Of a stretch of 6,251 bases of DNA, positions 1 through 5,248 are shown in pieces. A program made the translations under genes and the position numbers. Origin of the DNA: a bacterium (GTDB taxonomy: Bacteria > Zixibacteria > MSB-5A5 > GN15 > FEB-12); the NCBI GenBank assembly GCA_030619425.1, contig JAUXBJ010000127.1, positions 1-6,251 of the forward strand, given 5' to 3'. Numbering within the stretch: position 1 is the first letter of the stretch; each line of letters opens with the position of its first letter. A model generated the notes under the pieces. That model did no database searches. It saw only the letters and a list, made by a program, of their open reading frames with translations, and was not told the origin of the DNA.

Positions 1-264
1 AAACGGAACGTCCGGGCACTCGATCCCCGGCGGGTGGTCAACCGTGAGGTTTACCGTGACATCGCAGACGTCCTCACCGCAGTCATTGGTTGCAACCACA
101 TGGAACACATTCGAACCGGAGACCTCAGCCGTAAAACAGAGTTGTCCGTCTGTCCAGGTTGCGCCCTCCACCAGTACGCTGGTGGCGTCGCTGATAACCA
201 GCGGCACGCAGACTTGATCGCCGGCGCAGGCAGCAATCTCAAATGGAACATCAGGGCACTCGAT
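1..264 (-). repeat. 80-residue Ig-like repeat, one full unit plus the start of the next
   Basis: Bases 241-264 and 1-24 both encode IECPDVPF in the gene at 1-747, exactly 240 bp apart; 19 of the 24 bases match. The full unit contains the paired cysteine patterns AACAGDQVC and NDCGEDVC, and a WTDGQLCFTA strand. The array extends past the window edge, so its copy number is unknown. Confidence 0.7.
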
Positions 265-747
265 TACGGGCGGATCGCAGACACCGCCGAAGTCATACAT
301 CAACAGATAGTCGCCGCATTCACCCGGTAGCGGTGTGCCGTTGGTGTTCTGCCAACAGGCAAACGATGTGTCTGGGTTCAGCGGCAAGACCTCGTCGGCT
401 GAGGCATCATACAGCATAAGGGTGAAGCTCTCCCCTGCATTCATTCCCTCGTCGACATCGCCGGACAGCAGATCATCACCGTAAATCGGCAGAATGATAT
501 ATGCTGCTCCCGGCTGATCGATCAGCGATGCCGCACCGGCACAATTGCCATCCTCGTCAAAAGCGGCGATACAATCAGCCGCGTCGGCCACTACACCATC
601 GATAGTAGCCTGTCCGCGGAACACTCCGGATTCACTGGTTGGTGTAAATGTGAATGGACCGCAGGTTTCCTGCGAGTAGACAGCAGAACTCAAGAGCACG
701 ACCATCAGCATCATCGACAACACTGACAACTTACCACGAATCATCAT
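1..747 (-). CDS. Secreted modular protein, N-terminal part (3' end outside window)
   Basis: This gene is open from the start at 747 to the window edge, giving 249 codons with no stop; the 3' end is missing. Residues 1-25 form a signal peptide (short basic start, hydrophobic core, small residues before Gln26), so the product is exported. Residues 29-153 are a module with the landmarks GVFRGQATI, DCIAAFDEDGNCAGAA, PIYGDD, DEGMNAGE, YDAS and NTNGTPLPGECGD. It is about two-thirds identical to residues 774-895 of the downstream-coordinate gene at 874-4839. From residue 162 a beta-rich, Ig-like repeat begins with IECPDVPF; the same eight residues recur at 242-249, a period of 80 residues, so an array probably continues outside the window. 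Two adjacent ATGs (747 and 744) are possible starts; a strong AGGAGG lies 4 and 7 nt upstream, slightly favouring the second. By analogy with its neighbours it should end in a sorting domain, but that part cannot be seen. The molecular function is unknown; an extracellular structural or adhesive role is inference. Confidence 0.85.
   Translation of the reverse strand, partial: MMIRGKLSVLSMMLMVVLLSSAVYSQETCGPFTFTPTSESGVFRGQATIDGVVADAADCIAAFDEDGNCAGAASLIDQPGAAYIILPIYGDDLLSGDVDEGMNAGESFTLMLYDASADEVLPLNPDTSFACWQNTNGTPLPGECGDYLLMYDFGGVCDPPVIECPDVPFEIAACAGDQVCVPLVISDATSVLVEGATWTDGQLCFTAEVSGSNVFHVVATNDCGEDVCDVTVNLTVDHPPGIECPDVPF
289..663 (-). repeat. AFD module shared between genes 1 and 2 (gene 1 copy)
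   Basis: This codes for residues 29-153 of the gene at 1-747. It matches 2155-2520 inside the neighbouring gene, with about two-thirds protein identity and clear DNA similarity. For example, the region around 601-625 matches the region around 2461-2485. The offset shifts from 1860 to 1866 bp across the module, a two-codon length difference near the C-terminal third. Confidence 0.85.
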
Positions 748-751
748 AACT

Positions 752-757
752 CCTCCT
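752..757 (-). promoter_or_regulatory. Ribosome binding site for the gene at 1-747
   Basis: On the minus strand the sequence reads AAAGGAGGAGTTATGATG. The AGGAGG core is a near-perfect anti-16S match. It stands 4 nt from the ATG at 747 and 7 nt from the ATG at 744. It supports this start region and shows that Shine-Dalgarno initiation is used here. Confidence 0.8.
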
Positions 758-768
758 TTGAATACCAT

Positions 769-790
769 CGACCGGCGCGAATACCGGTCG
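769..790. other. Short inverted repeat just upstream of gene 1
   Basis: CGACCGG (769-775) and CCGGTCG (784-790) form a perfect 7-bp stem around an 8-nt loop. In the minus-strand transcript this hairpin ends 11 nt before the AGGAGG of the gene at 1-747. It could affect translation or mRNA stability, or be chance structure in GC-rich DNA. No T-run follows, so it is not an intrinsic terminator. Confidence 0.4.
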
Positions 791-809
791 CCGTCCAAAC
801 AACAGGCTC

Positions 810-834
810 GGAGCAGACCCGTCCGGCCTGCTCC
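810..834 (-). terminator. Possible weak terminator or processing hairpin after gene 2
   Basis: GGAGCAG (810-816) pairs with CTGCTCC (828-834) as a 7-bp GC-rich stem with an 11-nt loop, about 40 nt past the stop of the 1321-codon gene. On the minus strand it is followed by GAGCCTGTTGTTT, which is only moderately T-rich. Termination would therefore be weak, and read-through into the gene at 1-747 is plausible. Confidence 0.3.
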
Positions 835-873
835 AGAACCTGATTATGGCAGATATGAACTTCAACGATACTC

Positions 874-3800
874 CTACTTAAGCAGCAGCATCTTCCTGGT
901 TTCATTGACACCCTCGGATGTCAGTCGATAGAAGTACACACCCGAGGCAACCGGGCGGCCTTCATCATCCGCACCTTGCCACTCAGCCTCATGGTGGCCG
1001 GCCTGGTAGTCGCCACGCACCAGGAGTTTCACTTTCTGGCCGACGATGTTGTAAATGGCTAACTCCACCTGGGCCGCCTTCGGCAATCCGAATCGAATAG
1101 TGGTAGTGGGGTTGAACGGATTCGGATAGTTCTGCGACAGGGTGAAATCAGTCGGTACAAGTTCTCCTGAGCGACTGTTGGAGGCGAAGCTGAACACGGT
1201 CGTGCGATCTGATGGATCATCACTCAACGGCGCCCCGTTTGTGTTTCTCCAGTCAGAGAAGGTCGTACCATGCTCCACGATAACCCCTTCCGAAGCATCA
1301 TAAAGCTTGAGTCGGTAGGTTTCGCCGGGCGTCAACCCCTCGTCGATGCTGGACGTGGTCTGGTCGTCACCGTAGATCGGCATAACAAAGTAGGAGACAC
1401 CCCGGTGCATGAACACAGCCGCCGCACCGGCACAGTTACCTGAAGCATCGAAGGCAGCAATAATATCGCCTTCACCAGTCGGTTCACCATCGAACTCAAC
1501 AGCACCGGTCAGACTGCTCGACAGATTGGTGGCACGGAATGCAAACGGTCCACCCACACCAGGCGATTTGTCGTACAGGGCCTGACCGGAGTGGGAGTTC
1601 CGTCCCGCGACACCGGCGACTTCGCACTCCTCATACTGGAAGTGGGGCCACGGGGTGTTTACCTTCACCCAATAACCAAAGCCATTCCGGATCTCGGTCA
1701 GAGTATTCAGGAACGGCAGGCCGTTGGGATCAAAGTACTGGGAGCCGACGTCGAAGCCGGTAACGTAGACCAGAACACCAGCACTGATGAGATCGGCAAA
1801 AGCGACCTCCGGCGTCACGGTAGGCTGCGGCCAATAAGCGATGAGATTCCACCCGTTGTCCAGATCGACACCGAAATCGCACGGATAGGTGCATACGCCT
1901 TCGACGGCAAGCACGATATCGTCACACACTTTGACCCAATAGCCGTATCCCGGTCGAATATGATGCAGGGTGTTGAGGAAGGACGGTCCGTTGGGATCGT
2001 AGTAGTGAGAGCCACCGTCAAAGTCGGTAACGTAAATCAGACAGCTACCCAACGATGCGAAGACGGTGGCGGGGTCGTCCGGATCGAGAATCACATCAAA
2101 CGAGATCAGGTTCCAACCTGCATTCAGATTGACAACATCAATGAACTCATCCTGGAAGTCGTAGACGTTACTCACATCTCCGCATTCACCCGGCAGCGGA
2201 GTGCCGTTGGTGTTCAGCCAACAATCGAACTCACCGCAGTATTCAAGGATCTGACTCTCCGAGGCGTCAAACAACTTCAGCGTGAAGTTCTCGCCGGCGT
2301 TCATGCCTTCGTCCACATCCGGTGTCAGCAAGTCGTCGCCGTAAATCGGCAAATTGATGTAGCCGATACCTTCGTTAACCAGAATCGGGGCTGCGCCGGC
2401 GCAGTTGCCGTCTTCATCGAAGGCGCCGATACAGTCGCCCCCATCAGCGGGAACACCCCAGATAGTCGCCTGTCCACGGAACACGCCCGACTCGTTAGTA
2501 GGTGTGAAGACAAACGGGCATGTAACTATAGAATCGCACATCAGTGACCCATCGACGTATTCGACGGAATCAAACGGGTCACCCTGTTCGTCAACCAATT
2601 CGCAGGTCGGTTCGAATCCGATCGGACACGGCGTCTGCGACAGACCGGTGAAGCAGATCTGAGCCAGCGTCTCACCATCGACCAAAGTCAGCGGATTCAT
2701 GAAGTCTTCCCAGATGATATGCACACCACCATCGCCGCAGTTCACCGTGGCGCCGACGAGATAACCCACATCAATAGAGTCACAAGTCAGGCAGGCTATG
2801 TCGTAGTTGAGATGAAGCTCGACACCCGCCACACCGGTGAACGATTCAACCGTGATCGGAATACAGGCCGAGTCACAGTTGTCCGCGACCATGTCGGGGA
2901 TGGTGAGAGTGATAATTGCCGAATCACCCTCAATAGTAAATGTAGCATCGCTGACATCACATATTGGCGTTGCGGCTTCACAGCAAACTCGGACCAAACA
3001 GTTCGCGGACGGATGATTGGCCACTGTCCAGCTAAAAACATCACCAGTAATTGTGCTGCCTATATTCACCCAGGATGTGCCACCATCATAGGATATATCC
3101 ACAGTGGCAATACAGTTGCAAGTGGTCTGAGGATTACCATCCGTAAAGGTCCATCCGATTTGCACAGTCTCTCCTACAGTCCATACCTCACCACCGTTGG
3201 GGTAGGTAACAGTGGTAACACAAGAGTCTGAGCACGCCAGAGACCCGTCATGGTACTCCACCGTCAGCGGGTCACCCAGTTCGTCAACCAATTCGCACGT
3301 TGGTTCGAATCCGACCGGACACGGCGTTTCCGACAAACCGGTGAAGCAGATCTGAGCCAGCGTCTCACCATCGGGCAAAGTCAGCGGGTTCATGAAGTCT
3401 TCCCAGATGATATGCACTCCGCCGTCGCCGCAGTTCACCGTGGCGCCGACGAGATAACCCACATCAATGGAGTCACAGGTCAGGCAGGCTATGTCGTAGT
3501 TGAGATGAAGCTCGACACCCGCCACACCGGTGAACGATTCAACCGTGATCGGAATACAGGCCGAGTCACAGTTGTCAGCGATCATGTCAGGGATGGTGAG
3601 AATGATGGGTAAGAGACCACCCTCAATGGCAAACGGCGCGTTACTGACATCACAAGGTTCGCCGTCGACACAGCAGACGCGAACCAGCGCGTTGACGCTT
3701 GTGTTGTCGTCGGGCACTGTCCAGTTATAGGACCCAGTGTTGGGAACATCAGTGGCTATGAACCACCAGTTAACACCGCCGTTGTACGACACTTCGATTT

Positions 3801-4839
3801 TGACCAGACAGTCGCAATCGGTCATCCAGGTAATGGCCTGAGTGCTGCCAACTTCCCACACCTCGCCGCCGTTGGGAGCAGTGACCGTGAGCTCACAACC
3901 GGTCGACTGAACCGGATAACAGTGCGGTCCATCCCAGTTCGGGAAAACGTCGATGCCCCCCCACTTCCAGACACCGGAAGGGGGAAAAAACGTCGAGTCG
4001 AGGCAGATATGCTTGCCCGCATGAGCGACATCAACGGGTCCAATCTGGATAGTGTACGCAACGTCGTCAAAACCAGCCGGCAAACCGGTGCTGGTGAACC
4101 GGAAGGCGCCGAAACCGATCGTATCGGCTCCGGAGCCGGTGACACTGAACGGAGTGATGAAAACCCCTCCGTCAAACTGTGTCTTTCCGAGAGTGCCGGT
4201 GGTGTCACCGACCGTTGTCGTCCATGTAGCTCCATCGGGCGAGTGAATGCGGAAACCGTTGGTGATGCCGCCGTGATCGTCGGCATCACTTGCCACCCGG
4301 AGATAAAACGTTGTCGCCACACCGACATCAATGGCGCCTCCGGTAGTCAGGCCATCGACATAATCGAGACAAACGGCTGGGCCGACACAGCCCGGCAGAC
4401 AGATTGCCGATCCATCGTGAGTCGTCAGCGATAAGGGATCACCCAGTTCATCGACCAACTCACAATTACCCAGAAATGCAACCGGACTGGAGTCGGACAA
4501 TGATGTGAAGTGCAAGGTAGCGATTACGCCTTCGTCCGGTACTGTCAGAGGATTCATGAAATCCTCCCAAATGACATGGACTCCTCCACTACCGCCGTTG
4601 ATGGTGGCGCCGATTAGAACGTCGGATGTAACCAGGGCGTACGTCATGGCCGCGTCATCGTAGCTGAAGTGGAGTTCCACTCCGGCCACAGATGTAAATC
4701 CCGTTGCCGTAATGGGAACGGCGATGGAGTCGCAAATGGTAGTCGTGACCTGATCTGCGGTCAGATCAATCGCATTGGCAGACATGACCGCGGCCGCGAC
4801 ACACAGAAGCGTCACCACGATCGTTCGATGTTTGGACAT
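874..4839 (-). CDS. Secreted multidomain protein with three cohesin-like modules and a C-terminal sorting domain
   Basis: This is a complete gene of 1321 residues; the ATG at 4839 has AAGGAG 5 nt upstream. Residues 1-23 are a signal peptide ending in ANA. Modules in order: cohesin-like 1 (24-146; VAGVELHFSYD, GGVHVIWEDFMNPLT, CELVDELGDP); an unrecognised Gly/Thr-rich module (150-312); PNGGE beta-sandwich 1 (315-406); cohesin-like 2 (412-537); PNGGE 2 (540-637); cohesin-like 3 (643-768); 'AFD' module A (774-895; GDCIGAFDEDGNCAGAA, PIYGDD, NTNGTPLPGECGD); two GWNLI...GYWVK repeats (903-975 and 990-1062); AFD module B (1097-1220), more divergent; and a sorting domain (1222-1321; NYPNPFNP, AIYNIVGQKV, SGVYFYRL, KMLLLK) resembling FlgD-like/T9SS type A C-terminal signals. 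No catalytic motif is visible. Cohesin domains are known to bind dockerins and PNGGE domains occur in many surface proteins; a surface scaffold or adhesin role is inference. Cysteines are frequent (CDSAC, CDC/CNC, CC), suggesting disulfides after export. The function is otherwise unknown. Confidence 0.95.
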   Translation of the reverse strand: MSKHRTIVVTLLCVAAAVMSANAIDLTADQVTTTICDSIAVPITATGFTSVAGVELHFSYDDAAMTYALVTSDVLIGATINGGSGGVHVIWEDFMNPLTVPDEGVIATLHFTSLSDSSPVAFLGNCELVDELGDPLSLTTHDGSAICLPGCVGPAVCLDYVDGLTTGGAIDVGVATTFYLRVASDADDHGGITNGFRIHSPDGATWTTTVGDTTGTLGKTQFDGGVFITPFSVTGSGADTIGFGAFRFTSTGLPAGFDDVAYTIQIGPVDVAHAGKHICLDSTFFPPSGVWKWGGIDVFPNWDGPHCYPVQSTGCELTVTAPNGGEVWEVGSTQAITWMTDCDCLVKIEVSYNGGVNWWFIATDVPNTGSYNWTVPDDNTSVNALVRVCCVDGEPCDVSNAPFAIEGGLLPIILTIPDMIADNCDSACIPITVESFTGVAGVELHLNYDIACLTCDSIDVGYLVGATVNCGDGGVHIIWEDFMNPLTLPDGETLAQICFTGLSETPCPVGFEPTCELVDELGDPLTVEYHDGSLACSDSCVTTVTYPNGGEVWTVGETVQIGWTFTDGNPQTTCNCIATVDISYDGGTSWVNIGSTITGDVFSWTVANHPSANCLVRVCCEAATPICDVSDATFTIEGDSAIITLTIPDMVADNCDSACIPITVESFTGVAGVELHLNYDIACLTCDSIDVGYLVGATVNCGDGGVHIIWEDFMNPLTLVDGETLAQICFTGLSQTPCPIGFEPTCELVDEQGDPFDSVEYVDGSLMCDSIVTCPFVFTPTNESGVFRGQATIWGVPADGGDCIGAFDEDGNCAGAAPILVNEGIGYINLPIYGDDLLTPDVDEGMNAGENFTLKLFDASESQILEYCGEFDCWLNTNGTPLPGECGDVSNVYDFQDEFIDVVNLNAGWNLISFDVILDPDDPATVFASLGSCLIYVTDFDGGSHYYDPNGPSFLNTLHHIRPGYGYWVKVCDDIVLAVEGVCTYPCDFGVDLDNGWNLIAYWPQPTVTPEVAFADLISAGVLVYVTGFDVGSQYFDPNGLPFLNTLTEIRNGFGYWVKVNTPWPHFQYEECEVAGVAGRNSHSGQALYDKSPGVGGPFAFRATNLSSSLTGAVEFDGEPTGEGDIIAAFDASGNCAGAAAVFMHRGVSYFVMPIYGDDQTTSSIDEGLTPGETYRLKLYDASEGVIVEHGTTFSDWRNTNGAPLSDDPSDRTTVFSFASNSRSGELVPTDFTLSQNYPNPFNPTTTIRFGLPKAAQVELAIYNIVGQKVKLLVRGDYQAGHHEAEWQGADDEGRPVASGVYFYRLTSEGVNETRKMLLLK
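1654..2133 (-). repeat. Tandem pair of GWNLI...GYWVK repeats within gene 2
   Basis: Residues 903-975 (1915-2133) and 990-1062 (1654-1872) share the frame L..GWNLI, then VYVT.FD.GS.Y.DPNG, FLNTL..I, G.GYWVKV. The period is 88-89 residues. Repeats of this pattern are common in bacterial and archaeal exported proteins; the function is not established from sequence. Confidence 0.85.
2155..2520 (-). repeat. AFD module shared between genes 1 and 2 (gene 2 copy A)
   Basis: This codes for residues 774-895 of the 1321-residue protein and is the partner of the module at 289-663. A third, more divergent copy in the same protein lies at about 1180-1551 (residues 1097-1220). That copy retains GDIIAAFDASGNCAGAA, PIYGDD, DEGLTPGE, YDAS and NTNGAPL. 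Confidence 0.85.
2581..2913 (-). repeat. Duplicated cohesin-like module, copy 2 (cohesin-like 3 of the protein)
   Basis: This segment aligns without gaps to 3274-3606 at a constant offset of 693 bp (231 codons). By my hand count 314 of 333 bases match, about 94%. The run 2786-2883 is identical over 98 bp to 3479-3576. It encodes residues 643-753. Just beyond the low-coordinate end the copies differ by one codon (GDPFDSVEY against GDPLTVEY). Confidence 0.92.
3274..3606 (-). repeat. Duplicated cohesin-like module, copy 1 (cohesin-like 2 of the protein)
   Basis: This is the partner of the repeat at 2581-2913 and encodes residues 412-522. The PNGGE modules beside the two copies have diverged much further, so the sharp similarity covers the cohesin-like module and not the whole 693-bp unit. 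Either a recent module-level duplication or gene conversion would explain this. Confidence 0.92.
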
Positions 4840-4844
4840 AGATA

Positions 4845-4850
4845 CTCCTT
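4845..4850 (-). promoter_or_regulatory. Ribosome binding site for gene 2
   Basis: AAGGAG lies 5 nt upstream of the ATG at 4839. The encoded protein then opens directly with a good signal peptide (MSKHR, hydrophobic stretch, ANA), so this start is well supported. Confidence 0.8.
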
Positions 4851-5055
4851 CGCAAAATCTTTCATGTTAGTCTTCATCGAGTAAGATAGTTGCTGAATTC
4901 TTTCGTTTGTTCAGTAAGTACATTTGGTCGTGGCAATTCGCTCCTGCCTGGCAACATCAATGTGCCTAACAACGGCAAGGGGAGTCAGGTCGCCTTGTCA
5001 TTCCGATATACCCAATATCAATATATATACACACTCACATTTATCCTAACGGCGT

Positions 5056-5079
5056 ATCATATGCAAAAACGTTTGTCAA
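5056..5079 (-). promoter_or_regulatory. Candidate promoter elements upstream of gene 2
   Basis: On the minus strand there is a perfect TTGACA (5074-5079) and a TATGAT (5056-5061) inside an AT-rich stretch. The spacer is only 12 nt, not the 16-18 nt of a sigma-70 promoter, so the two boxes probably do not work as a pair. FCB bacteria may also use other consensus boxes. The location is reasonable; the exact elements are uncertain. Confidence 0.25.
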
Positions 5080-5117
5080 AATCTGTAAAACCGCCACATT
5101 TTCTTATCCGTACTCAA

Positions 5118-5152
5118 CCGGCCGCGCTCAACAACGATCGCTATCGGGCCGG
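5118..5152. other. Inverted repeat, compound hairpin
   Basis: CCGGCC (5118-5123) pairs with GGCCGG (5147-5152). Inside it CGAT (5135-5138) and ATCG (5143-5146) can form a smaller stem. It is the farthest from the gene 3 stop of three inverted repeats in a row. No T-run follows on either strand. Role unknown. Confidence 0.4.
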
Positions 5153-5159
5153 CAACGGC

Positions 5160-5187
5160 TGAGCATCCCGCAGCAGCGGGCTGCTCA
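5160..5187. other. Strong inverted repeat downstream of gene 3
   Basis: TGAGCA (5160-5165) pairs with TGCTCA (5182-5187), and CCCGC (5167-5171) with GCGGG (5176-5180), around an AGCA tetraloop with one internal mismatch. That gives 11 paired bases. It is probably part of the 3' UTR of the gene at 5249-6251, as a transcript-end or stability element. It lacks a downstream T-run. Confidence 0.5.
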
Positions 5188-5209
5188 ACTGCGCCTATGG
5201 TCAAGTGAT

Positions 5210-5236
5210 GGGTTCCGTCCACTCTGAACGGAACCC
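5210..5236 (-). terminator. Terminator-like hairpin after gene 3
   Basis: GGGTTCCGT (5210-5218) and ACGGAACCC (5228-5236) make a perfect 9-bp stem with a 9-nt loop, 12 bp past the gene 3 stop codon. The minus-strand run of six T lies between the stop and the stem, the wrong side for a textbook intrinsic terminator. ATCACTTGACC follows the stem. Position suggests a transcript end or an RNA 3' stabiliser; sequence alone does not prove termination. Confidence 0.4.
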
Positions 5237-5248
5237 ACCCAAAAAAGA

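Larger units (their letters stand above)
4840..5248. other. Intergenic region between genes 3 and 2, no gene seen
   Basis: This 409-bp gap has two parts. The half next to the gene 3 stop (about 5110-5248) is GC-rich and holds three inverted repeats. The part at about 5000-5110 is AT-rich, with a TATATATA tract and a TTGACA box, and is the likely promoter zone for the gene at 874-4839. That would leave a leader of roughly 200 nt. A 90-codon plus-strand reading frame crosses it but has no RBS, starts at a TTG and has no recognisable product, so I do not call it. Confidence 0.6.

Noticed and set aside
34..330. 98-codon plus-strand open frame
   Set aside because: It is antisense to the gene at 1-747, which has a strong RBS, a signal peptide and a module matched in the neighbouring gene.
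1591..2547. 318-codon open frame on the plus strand
   Set aside because: It lies wholly antisense to the 1321-residue gene, whose modules are clear in the minus frame. No RBS, signal or recognisable domain; it is a by-product of codon use and repeats.
2581..3606. Repeats as a CRISPR array or transposon ends
   Set aside because: The repeats are long, in frame, coding and only two in number, with no spacers, no transposase and no target-site duplication.
5056..5079. TTGACA and TATGAT as a canonical sigma-70 promoter
   Set aside because: The 12-nt spacer is too short; kept only as a low-confidence candidate region.
4890..5162. 90-codon plus-strand open frame in the intergenic gap
   Set aside because: TTG start, no Shine-Dalgarno, mixed composition without domain features, and it runs across the likely promoter zone and the inverted repeats.
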